A stretch of 14,011 nt of DNA. Origin: an uncultured Lachnospiraceae bacterium. GTDB lineage: Bacteria > Bacillota > Clostridia > Lachnospirales > Lachnospiraceae. The translations under genes and the position numbers were made by a program. Position 1 is the stretch's first letter, and each line of letters opens with the position of its first letter. Shown in pieces: positions 1-6,502 of this stretch. The notes beneath the pieces were generated by a model. The model was not told the origin of the DNA and did no database searches. It saw only the letters and a program-made list of their open reading frames with translations. The DNA lies in NCBI GenBank assembly GCA_910588775.1, contig CAJURH010000039.1:4160-18170 (forward strand), written 5' to 3'.

Positions 1-9
1 CCATCAAGG

Positions 10-99
10 CTATCCATGCCGGACTGGAGGAATGGCGCTAACCACCGCCAGCGCCATGACCATCCAGGCCGCCATCCACTTCAGTCTTTCCTTCAACAT
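10..99 (-). CDS. Short signal-peptide-like ORF, possibly the broken 5' end of a secreted protein gene
   Basis: The ATG at 99 is preceded by GGGAG six bases upstream and opens a 29-codon frame that begins MLKERLKWMAAW and continues with a hydrophobic run (MVMALAVV). This is the shape of a Sec signal peptide: a basic start followed by a hydrophobic core. The frame ends at a TAG (complement of 10-12) just after the hydrophobic core. In the +1 frame the sequence stays open from about position 39 to the window edge. The likeliest reading is therefore a frameshifted secreted-protein gene continuing to the left of the window; a true small peptide is also possible. No function can be assigned. It is transcribed away from the betaine cassette and shares its upstream spacer. 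Confidence 0.3.
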   Translation of the reverse strand: MLKERLKWMAAWMVMALAVVSAIPPVRHG

Positions 100-262
100 T
101 GCATACTCCCATAGACGTTGTTATCATTCTATGACATTCTCTGTGGAAACAGAACCCCCATAGGCATTAAAAAACTATAACCAAAATAAAAAATATATAA
201 AATCGACAAATGTTTTATAACAAATTTGTAAATTTTTGTGTATTGAAAAAGTCCGCCTTTGA

Positions 263-278
263 TGTTATCATGATAACA
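263..278. promoter_or_regulatory. Perfect 16-bp palindrome, putative operator
   Basis: The sequence TGTTATCATGATAACA is its own reverse complement. It sits about 190 bases before the first transporter gene. Its left half TGTTATCAT recurs at 119-127, and its right half GATAACAC recurs twice in tandem at 391-406. A dimeric repressor such as the TetR protein encoded at 4994-5641 is a natural candidate ligand, but no copy is seen at that gene's own promoter, so a distant regulator is equally possible. Confidence 0.45.
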
Positions 279-390
279 CCAAAAACACAGAATAAGAAAA
301 TGCATTTTCGAAATAATCACAAAACTTTTGAATATTCTCTTTATTTTTATTGTATTTAAGGTCTTTTTAGCCTTTATAGGCTTGTATTAG

Positions 391-406
391 GATAACACGA
401 TAACAC
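391..406 (+). repeat. Tandem GATAACAC GATAACAC direct repeat
   Basis: Two identical 8-mers lie head to tail about 50 bases before the BCCT start codon. Each matches the right half of the palindrome at 263-278 (GATAACAC at 272-279). They lie downstream of the weak promoter candidate at 328-356, where a bound protein could block transcription. The role is inferred. Confidence 0.4.
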
Positions 407-453
407 ATTTTGGCAGAATTTTGTTCTGTCATTACTCAAAAGGAGGTGTGCAT

Positions 454-1965
454 ATGACACCCAAAAAAACAACGAACCCTGTTTTAATAGTTTCCATAGT
501 CATTGTGGCCATCTTTGTGGCATTTGGAGCTATTTTTCCAGATTTATTGGGAGCAGCCGCGAACTTTATCTTCTCAGCTCTGACAGATAAATTTGGATGG
601 TTCTATCTGATTACTGTTTTCCTGATGGTTATTTTCGCCATCTTTATCGCGGTAAGCCCTATGGGAAAACTAAAATTGGGAAAACCTGACGACAAACCGG
701 AATTTTCAAATTTCCAATGGTTCACTATGCTGTTCGGAGGTTCCATGGGCATTGGCCTGGTATTCTACTCCGTTGCGGAACCGCTGATGGATTTCGCCTC
801 ACCGCCTGCGGCGGAACCGGAAACAGCCGCCGCCATGTACGAATCCATGCAGACTGTGTTCTTCCACTGGGGATTCCATCCATGGGTAATTTTCGCCATT
901 GGCGGTCTGGCTCTTGGGTACTTTTCCTTTAAGAAGGACCGTCCCTTCCTGGTAAGCTCCGCATTCGAGCCGCTGATCGGCGAAGAGCGGGTGAAGGGCC
1001 CCATTGGCAAAGCCATCGACATCCTGGCTGTATTTGCAACGATCTTCGGCGTGGCCACCAGCTTAGGTCTGGGAGCCTCACAGATTGTGGGCGGTTTAAG
1101 CCATGTATACGGCGTGAAAGCCGGAACATTCTTAACCTGTATCATCATCGCCATCATCACCGTATGCTTTACGCTGGCCACCATCAGCGGTTTGCAAAAA
1201 GGCATTCAGTTAATCGCGGATATTAAGATTTGGCTATCCATCGGATTCATGATTTTTATCTTCGTATTCGGCGGCGCCGTATTTATCCTGGACCTGTTCA
1301 CAAACACACTGGGCGGGTACCTGGCTGACATTGTGAAGAAGAGCCTCTGGATGGAGAACAAATCCTTCCTCTCCGCCTGGACTGTATTTTACTGGGCCTG
1401 GTGGATTGCATGGGCGCCATTCTGCGGACAGTTCTGCGCCAGAGTTTCCAAAGGCCGCACCATCCGCGAATACCTGCTGACCGTCAGCGTTTTGCCCGCC
1501 ATTTTCAGCTTTATCTGGCTGGGTATTTATGGAGGCGCCGCTTTCAACATGAATGAAATCAGCGGCGGCAAACTGCTGGAAGCCGTAAACGCAGACTACA
1601 CCACTGGATTATTCGCCCTGTTGGAAGAACTTCCTATATTTGTAATTACAGCTCCATTGGCTCTGATCCTGATTGTATTTAGTTTCCTGGGATCGGCCAA
1701 CTCCGCCACCTACGTGCTCTCCATGCTGACGGACCACGGGAACATGGACCCGGACAAGAAGCTGCGGGCCGGCTGGGGCATCGCTCAGGGCGCGGTAACC
1801 ATCATCTGTATTGTAATCGGAGGAACTTCCGTACTGCAGATTTTACAGACAACATCCATTGTAGCAGCCTTCCCATACATGATTATTATGATTTTCATGT
1901 GTGTTTCCATCTATAAAACATTGGCAAAAGATGCAGCAAGTGAAGGACTCATAAAGAAGAAATAG
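454..1965 (+). CDS. BCCT-family quaternary-amine transporter 1
   Basis: A 503-residue inner-membrane carrier of the betaine/carnitine/choline family (typical length about 500, 12 helices). The ATG at 454 is chosen because AAGGAGG stands eight bases upstream; a TTG at 421 lacks a ribosome site. Family marks: the TM3 glycine segment MGIGLVFYSVAEP (98-110), the TM4 aromatic segment HWGFHPW (138-144), and the TM8 signature YWAWWIAWAPF (313-323) followed by RVSKGRTIREY. By analogy with BetP, W139, W144, W316, W317 and W320 would form the aromatic cage for a trimethylammonium group; the BetP Tyr197 position is Phe147 here. Where the second transporter has TSGDS, this one has GSANS (413-417), so ion coupling may differ. 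It is the first gene of the cassette; its TAG stop overlaps the ribosome site of the methyltransferase gene. The substrate is inferred to be a betaine-like quaternary amine. Confidence 0.9.
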   Translation: MTPKKTTNPVLIVSIVIVAIFVAFGAIFPDLLGAAANFIFSALTDKFGWFYLITVFLMVIFAIFIAVSPMGKLKLGKPDDKPEFSNFQWFTMLFGGSMGIGLVFYSVAEPLMDFASPPAAEPETAAAMYESMQTVFFHWGFHPWVIFAIGGLALGYFSFKKDRPFLVSSAFEPLIGEERVKGPIGKAIDILAVFATIFGVATSLGLGASQIVGGLSHVYGVKAGTFLTCIIIAIITVCFTLATISGLQKGIQLIADIKIWLSIGFMIFIFVFGGAVFILDLFTNTLGGYLADIVKKSLWMENKSFLSAWTVFYWAWWIAWAPFCGQFCARVSKGRTIREYLLTVSVLPAIFSFIWLGIYGGAAFNMNEISGGKLLEAVNADYTTGLFALLEELPIFVITAPLALILIVFSFLGSANSATYVLSMLTDHGNMDPDKKLRAGWGIAQGAVTIICIVIGGTSVLQILQTTSIVAAFPYMIIMIFMCVSIYKTLAKDAASEGLIKKK

Positions 1966-1977
1966 GAGGAATTTAAA

Positions 1978-3396
1978 ATGAAATCAAACGAACAATTAAT
2001 CCACGAAGCATCCATGCGTATTTTAAACCGGACTGGTATGCGTTTTGAGTATCCGAAAGCTGTTGAAGTTCTAAAAGAGAACGGAATCGATGTGGACGAG
2101 ACCGGCGTTGCCCGTTTCACAGAAGAACAGATCATGTACTGGGTAAACAAAGCTCCCCATGCATTTACCATGTATGCAAGAAATCCAAAGCACAACATCA
2201 CGGTGGGCGGCGATCACTTAAACCCAGCTCCTGGCTACGGATGCCCATTCGTTGTGGACCCAGACGGCGAGCAGCGCCCCGCCATGACCGAGGATTTTGT
2301 AAAATTCTTAAAGCTCTACCACCAGCAGCATTCCTTTGACGTAAACGGAGGAATTATCGTACAGCCTGACGACCTGCCTGTAGACAACGCAACCCTGCTG
2401 ATGCTCTACATGACCCTGTTGTACTCTGACAAAGTTCTCCTGACTGGAACCGCCGACGAAAAACAGGTGGAAGCCATGATGGAAATAGCGAAGCTTGTAT
2501 TCGGCGGAGAAGAGGAACTGAAGAAATATCCGCGGATGATTACGCTCATCAACACCGTTACGCCACTTCAGTTGACCAACGTAATGACAGAGAGCCTGTT
2601 CCAGTTTGTGAAATACCGTCAGCCGCTTGTAATCGGCTCCCTGGCTCAGGCAGGCTCCACCAGCCCCATCACCCTGGCCGGCTCCCTGGCAATCTCCAAT
2701 GCGGAGATCTTAGCAGGAATCGCGCTTTGCCAGATGCTCTCACCTGGAACGCCTGTAGTATACGGATGTGAAACCACCACTGCGGATATGCGAGGCGGCG
2801 CCACAGCCATCGGTTCACCAGAAGGCGCCATCTGCTACAACCACACCGGAAAGATGGCCGACTTCTACGGCATCCCCAGCCGTGCAGGCGGATGTTTGTC
2901 AGACGCCAAGAAGGTAGACGCCCAGGCTGGATACGAATCCATGATGACCTTCATGACATGCCGGGACGCCAATATCAACTTCATGATCCATGCGGCAGGC
3001 ATCATGGACGCTTACGCTAGCATGTCCTATGAAAAACTGATTGTAGACTTTGAAGTCATTGATTATGTGAACAGATACTGCCGCCGGTATGAAATCAATG
3101 AAGACACCATTCCGGAAGACCTGATTGACGAAGTAGGCCAGGACGGCGTTTACTTAACAGAAGAACACACCTTTGAATTCTGCCGGGTAGAACCGCTGAC
3201 TCCAGAAATCTCTGTAAGAGGCACGGCAGAAGAACCTGGAAAGGCCTTGGAAAACAACATACAGAGGAAAATTGACGCCATGTTAGACGCATATGTACAG
3301 CCAGAACTGGATACAGATATCCAAAACGGAATGAAGAAAATCCTTCTCTCTCGCGGCGTTGCGCAAGAACTTATTGATAAACTGGCAAATATGTAA
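1978..3396 (+). CDS. MttB-superfamily quaternary-amine:corrinoid methyltransferase (non-pyrrolysine, MtgB/MtpB-like)
   Basis: A 472-residue cytoplasmic enzyme of the trimethylamine methyltransferase family. The frame runs through with no in-frame amber codon, so this is not a pyrrolysine-dependent TMA methyltransferase but one of the homologues known to demethylate glycine betaine (MtgB), proline betaine (MtpB), carnitine (MtcB) or gamma-butyrobetaine (MtyB), passing the methyl group to Co(I) of a corrinoid protein. Recognised family segments include TSPITLAGSLAISNAEILAG (around residue 230) and HAAGIMDAYASMSYEKL (from about residue 338). Length agrees with the non-Pyl members. The start at 1978 has AGGAGG at 1964-1969, inside the stop of the preceding transporter gene, which suggests coupled expression. 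Two BCCT carriers flank it. No corrinoid protein, methyl-corrinoid:THF methyltransferase or RamA-type reactivase is in the window. The exact substrate cannot be read from the sequence. Confidence 0.85.
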   Translation: MKSNEQLIHEASMRILNRTGMRFEYPKAVEVLKENGIDVDETGVARFTEEQIMYWVNKAPHAFTMYARNPKHNITVGGDHLNPAPGYGCPFVVDPDGEQRPAMTEDFVKFLKLYHQQHSFDVNGGIIVQPDDLPVDNATLLMLYMTLLYSDKVLLTGTADEKQVEAMMEIAKLVFGGEEELKKYPRMITLINTVTPLQLTNVMTESLFQFVKYRQPLVIGSLAQAGSTSPITLAGSLAISNAEILAGIALCQMLSPGTPVVYGCETTTADMRGGATAIGSPEGAICYNHTGKMADFYGIPSRAGGCLSDAKKVDAQAGYESMMTFMTCRDANINFMIHAAGIMDAYASMSYEKLIVDFEVIDYVNRYCRRYEINEDTIPEDLIDEVGQDGVYLTEEHTFEFCRVEPLTPEISVRGTAEEPGKALENNIQRKIDAMLDAYVQPELDTDIQNGMKKILLSRGVAQELIDKLANM

Positions 3397-3419
3397 ACAT
3401 CCACGTCATTTTTCATAAC

Positions 3420-3458
3420 CGACAGGGCCAGTTTCTATGGCCCTGTCGATTTTGTTCT
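3420..3458 (+). terminator. Intrinsic terminator or attenuator between methyltransferase and second transporter
   Basis: CGACAGGGCCA (3420-3430) and TGGCCCTGTCG (3438-3448) form a perfect 11-bp stem with a 7-base loop, followed by ATTTTGTTCT. It lies 24 bases after the methyltransferase stop. The next gene starts only 42 bases beyond the stem and that gap holds no visible promoter, so the hairpin may let part of the transcripts through and set a lower level for BCCT 2, or protect the 3' end of a processed transcript. Confidence 0.75.
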
Positions 3459-3489
3459 AAAAAACAGTTTTAAGAAAAGAGGTATGCAT

Positions 3490-4992
3490 ATGACAGAAGA
3501 AAAAAGAAAAAAAGAAAAACAATATGTATTTTATATATCTGCGGCAGTCTCCCTCTTTATTGTGCTGGCAGGGGCGCTGGACGGAAAGGCGTTCGCCCAG
3601 CAGACAACGGCCCTGTTGAATTTTGTATCCAAAAATTTCGCCTGGGTATATCTGGTTTTTATGTTGGTCTTTGTAATATTCTGCGTATGGCTGGCATTCA
3701 GCCGTTTCGGCTCCATTCGACTTGGCCCTGACGATTCCAAACCTGAACACAGCGCCTTATCCTGGTTCGCTATGCTCTTTTGCGCCGGCATGGGCGTAGG
3801 TCTAGTCTTCTGGGGTATTTCTGAACCCTTGTCCCATTACGCCTCTCCAGCCGCCGGCATTACCCCTGGAAGTGAAGAAGCCGCGGAATTCGCCATTCGC
3901 TCTTGCTTTATGCACTGGGGAATCCACCCTTGGGCCGCCTATGGGGTCATCGGCATAGGACTGGCATACTTTCAATTTCGCAAAAACCGCCCCGGACTCA
4001 TCAGTTGCCTTTTCGAACCAATGCTGGGCGAAAAAGGCGTAAAAGGCCCCGTGGGCAAAGCCATCGACATCTTCTCCGTTATCGTAACCGTCGCCGGAGT
4101 GGCAGCCTCCTTAGGCATGGGCGCCCTTCAGATCTGCGGAGGCTTAAACTACCTGTATGATCTGCCCAACTCCACTACTGTTTGGCTGGTGGTAATTGTC
4201 ATCATCTGCAGCATCTATCTGCTAAGCGCCGTAAGTGGCCTGAACAAAGGCATGAAACTCTTGTCCAACCTGAATCTGTGTCTGGCAGCCATTTTTTTGG
4301 CAGTTTCCTTCCTTCTCGGCCCGTCCACTGGCATACTGGAAATCCTTACGACGGGCGTAGGCGACTATGTTTCCCATTTTGTCACAGACAGTTTAGGCCT
4401 GGCGCCTTTCGGGGATAATTCCTGGATTCTGGACTGGAGAGTCTTCTATTGGGCCTGGTGGATTTCCTGGGCTCCTTTTGTGGGCATTTTCATTGCAAGG
4501 ATTTCCAAAGGACGGACCATCAAGGAATTTATAATGGGCGTGATTGTGGTTCCCAGCATTGCATCCATCATCTGGTTCTCTGTATTCGGAGGCGTTGCCT
4601 TAAACGCAGCCAATGCATTTCCTCTGGATAAATTAAGGGAAATCGCCGCCGTACCGGAAACCGCCCTGTTTGTGATTCTCAACGAATACCCCTTAGGAAC
4701 GCTCTTATCCATAACCGCCATTATACTGCTCCTTACCTTCTTCATTACATCTGGAGACTCGGCCACATTTGTGCTGGGCATGCTGACTTCCGACGGCGCC
4801 ACCAATCCGCCCAACCGGAAGAAAATCGCCTGGGGAATTTTGCAAGCGGCAATCGCTTATGTATTGCTTATTACTGGCGGCATTAAATCACTGCAGGTCG
4901 CGTCCATTGTCGCTGCATTTCCGTTTGCTTTTATTATGGTATTGGTCTGCATGAACCTTATCAAAGAATTGAAAAAAGAAGGGAAACAATAA
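3490..4992 (+). CDS. BCCT-family quaternary-amine transporter 2
   Basis: A second, 500-residue BCCT carrier, clearly related to the one at 454-1965. The ATG at 3490 is preferred to the one at 3484 because AGAGG ends at 3482, giving normal spacing only for the later codon; the gene at 454 shows the same GCATATGACA start context. It has the TM3 glycine segment GMGVGLVFWGISEP (100-113), the TM4 segment HWGIHPWAAY (142-151) with the BetP-type Tyr retained (Y151), and the TM8 signature YWAWWISWAPF (320-330). The segment TSGDSA (420-425) keeps the Thr-Ser pair that helps bind sodium in BetP, so sodium-coupled uptake is plausible. It is probably transcribed with the methyltransferase gene by read-through of the hairpin at 3420. 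It ends one base before the stop codon of the convergent TetR gene. Confidence 0.9.
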   Translation: MTEEKRKKEKQYVFYISAAVSLFIVLAGALDGKAFAQQTTALLNFVSKNFAWVYLVFMLVFVIFCVWLAFSRFGSIRLGPDDSKPEHSALSWFAMLFCAGMGVGLVFWGISEPLSHYASPAAGITPGSEEAAEFAIRSCFMHWGIHPWAAYGVIGIGLAYFQFRKNRPGLISCLFEPMLGEKGVKGPVGKAIDIFSVIVTVAGVAASLGMGALQICGGLNYLYDLPNSTTVWLVVIVIICSIYLLSAVSGLNKGMKLLSNLNLCLAAIFLAVSFLLGPSTGILEILTTGVGDYVSHFVTDSLGLAPFGDNSWILDWRVFYWAWWISWAPFVGIFIARISKGRTIKEFIMGVIVVPSIASIIWFSVFGGVALNAANAFPLDKLREIAAVPETALFVILNEYPLGTLLSITAIILLLTFFITSGDSATFVLGMLTSDGATNPPNRKKIAWGILQAAIAYVLLITGGIKSLQVASIVAAFPFAFIMVLVCMNLIKELKKEGKQ

Positions 4993-4993
4993 A

Positions 4994-5641
4994 TTATCTG
5001 TATTTCTTAGCCAGATCGTAAAGCAGCATATGAAACTCTGCCGCCGCCTTTTCCGGGACTCCGGCATTCTTGTACTCATCCTTATATTTCAGCAAAACGC
5101 CGTGGAAAATATGGCATTCGATCTGGCTGAGAACCTCGGCGTCCCGGGTGGTAAGCGTACCCACGGCCACCGCTTTTCTCAATAACACAAAATCCCGCTG
5201 GAATAAATCATTGTTAAATAAAATACTGGCGGAATAGCCGTCAAAGTCCTGTTTAAAATCATCTGGAAGCAACTGGTAATATTCAAATATAATTTCCCCC
5301 AGCGAATGCTGGTATTTGCCAAAGAACAGATTTTCATATATAGGAATATCTCTGAACGCATAACCGGCCAGACAGTCCCACATTTTCAAATTCAACCCAT
5401 AAGGATCGGTCAAAATCTGCGGATCGTTCACCATACTCTTAAACTCGAAAAGATATTGTTTGAAAAACCGGACAGAGGCCAGGGCAATCAAATGATCCAG
5501 ATTATCAAAATAACGGTAGATTACCGTGCTGGTGCATTCCATTTCTCTGGCTACTCTCCGAATCTTCACGCCTTCCGGCCCTTCTTCTTTCAGTATATTA
5601 TAAGCAACTTCCACAAATTGCTTTTTCCTATCTACGCTCAT
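4994..5641 (-). CDS. TetR/AcrR-family transcriptional regulator
   Basis: A 215-residue regulator. The start MSVDRKKQF at 5641 is chosen because GGGAGG stands five bases upstream; a longer frame reaching 5746 has no ribosome site and its extra residues do not resemble TetR. The N-terminal helix-turn-helix spans about residues 8-55, with VKIRRVAREMECTSTVIYRY as the DNA-binding part; the aromatic end IYRYF is typical of the family. The C-terminal half is helical and would hold the ligand pocket and dimer face; it matches no ligand class I can name. The gene is tail to tail with BCCT 2, one base apart, so control of the betaine cassette is a reasonable guess. A promoter and inverted repeat lie upstream (5672-5710). 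Confidence 0.85.
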   Translation of the reverse strand: MSVDRKKQFVEVAYNILKEEGPEGVKIRRVAREMECTSTVIYRYFDNLDHLIALASVRFFKQYLFEFKSMVNDPQILTDPYGLNLKMWDCLAGYAFRDIPIYENLFFGKYQHSLGEIIFEYYQLLPDDFKQDFDGYSASILFNNDLFQRDFVLLRKAVAVGTLTTRDAEVLSQIECHIFHGVLLKYKDEYKNAGVPEKAAAEFHMLLYDLAKKYR

Positions 5642-5671
5642 GTTTTCCTCCCTTGTCGAACCCAGAGATGC

Positions 5672-5701
5672 ATTATAATAGGCAGGCATTGCCAAAATCA
5701 A
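5672..5701 (-). promoter_or_regulatory. Putative promoter of the TetR gene
   Basis: On the minus strand TTGATT (complement of 5696-5701) is followed after 18 bases by a perfect TATAAT (complement of 5672-5677). Transcription would begin near 5664, about 23 bases before the start codon. The inverted repeat at 5681-5710 covers the spacer and the -35 box, as expected for an autorepressor site. Confidence 0.5.
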
Positions 5702-5710
5702 TAGCCTGCC
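5681..5710. repeat. Inverted repeat overlapping the TetR promoter, possible operator
   Basis: On the minus strand GGCAGGC-T-ATTG pairs with CAATGCCTGCC around a 7-base loop: 11 base pairs with one bulged base. It lies between the PepSY stop and the TetR start and covers the -35 and spacer of the promoter. There is no T-tract on either side, so it is not a standard terminator. It does not resemble the GATAACA sites at 119-406. Confidence 0.4.
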
Positions 5711-5735
5711 CTGAAAAATCCGTCCAGCGCATGTA

Positions 5736-6479
5736 TCACCAGCCACCGTTATAATCTCTGTCTATCTCCAGTATTTTCCCCGTCTTTGCATGAATCTTAA
5801 TCTCATATTCCATAACGCCCCGGATAAGCTCCACCTCATAGACCGGTATTCCATCATCCCTGTCAAATTTCGCCTTGATGACCATCGCCTTCGGCGCCTT
5901 TGAAAGCGCGATTTTCTTCGCCTTAGCTATGCCAATATAACGGGCGTTTTCCTGAGAATCTCCTCCGGTTGTCGTCAGCTCCCATTCATACTCCAGAAGT
6001 TTACCTGTTTTCCCATGATATTTCAGCGTATAGCGCTTACCCTTTTTGTCCGTTTTAACTTTATAAACAGGAATTCCGTCGTCATACTTCTTCACAAGGT
6101 TTACGATTTTCCCATTGGGAACCTCTTTCATTACAAGATTACGGCACTTATTTTTGCTTATAACTTTTTTCCCTTTCCCTCTGGTGACGCGATATTCTTC
6201 CCATCCATAGGAAAGCATCTTTCCATCCGAAGCCCGGTAAGTAATGTCATATTCTCTGGCGCCTTTGATCACCTGGACTTCATAGACCAGTTTTCCTCTC
6301 TCATAATCTCTGTCTACTTCTGTAACATCCCCGTTTTTCACTGTCTGCAGAGCCATCCTTGCCGCCTGCTTCAACCCTGTAATCTTTTTTGCGTAAACCG
6401 GCGCCGAAAAAACCGTCCCGCCCAGCTCCATCAGACAAATAGTCAGCATAACCACAACAAACTTCTTTTGAAATTTCAT
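5736..6479 (-). CDS. Secreted protein with three PepSY domains
   Basis: A 247-residue exported protein. A signal peptide (basic MKFQKK, hydrophobic core, cleavage likely after PVYA at about residue 30) is followed by three PepSY-like repeats at about 33-95, 107-165 and 180-243. Each has an N-terminal helix (for instance GIAKAKKIALSKAP), a short strand with a D/E-x-G-x-x-x-Y-E/K-V pattern (RGKLVYEV, DGIPVYKV, DGIPVYEV), and a strand ending in (H/D)-x-K-T/D-G-K. PepSY domains are found in peptidase inhibitors and envelope sensors; the exact role is unknown. AGGAGG ten bases upstream supports the ATG at 6479. It begins 23 bases after the flavoprotein gene stop and probably shares its transcript. 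Confidence 0.8.
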   Translation of the reverse strand: MKFQKKFVVVMLTICLMELGGTVFSAPVYAKKITGLKQAARMALQTVKNGDVTEVDRDYERGKLVYEVQVIKGAREYDITYRASDGKMLSYGWEEYRVTRGKGKKVISKNKCRNLVMKEVPNGKIVNLVKKYDDGIPVYKVKTDKKGKRYTLKYHGKTGKLLEYEWELTTTGGDSQENARYIGIAKAKKIALSKAPKAMVIKAKFDRDDGIPVYEVELIRGVMEYEIKIHAKTGKILEIDRDYNGGW

Positions 6480-6502
6480 AAGATTCTTTCCTCCTAAATG
6501 TT

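Larger units (their letters stand above)
100..453. promoter_or_regulatory. AT-rich regulatory spacer upstream of the BCCT-methyltransferase cassette
   Basis: No convincing gene lies here. The stretch is very AT-rich and holds at least five copies of the 7-mer GATAACA or its complement: 119-125, 263-269, 272-278, 391-397 and 399-405. Those at 263-278 form a perfect palindrome and those at 391-406 a tandem pair. A weak sigma-A-like promoter is possible, with TTGAAT at 328-333, a 17-base spacer and TGTATT at 351-356. The leader ends in a strong AAGGAGG (439-445) before the ATG at 454. Confidence 0.5.

Noticed and set aside
410..427. Sigma-54-like promoter (TTGGCAGAATTTTGTTCT) before BCCT 1
   Set aside because: The GG-to-GC spacing is one base short, the second box has GT in place of GC, and the start would fall almost on the ribosome site.
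1978..3396. Pyrrolysine-dependent trimethylamine methyltransferase (true mttB)
   Set aside because: The frame runs 472 codons with no in-frame TAG, and BCCT neighbours point to quaternary amines, not trimethylamine.
5642..5746. Longer TetR protein starting at 5746
   Set aside because: No ribosome site there, and the extra N-terminal residues do not look like TetR; the start at 5641 has GGGAGG.
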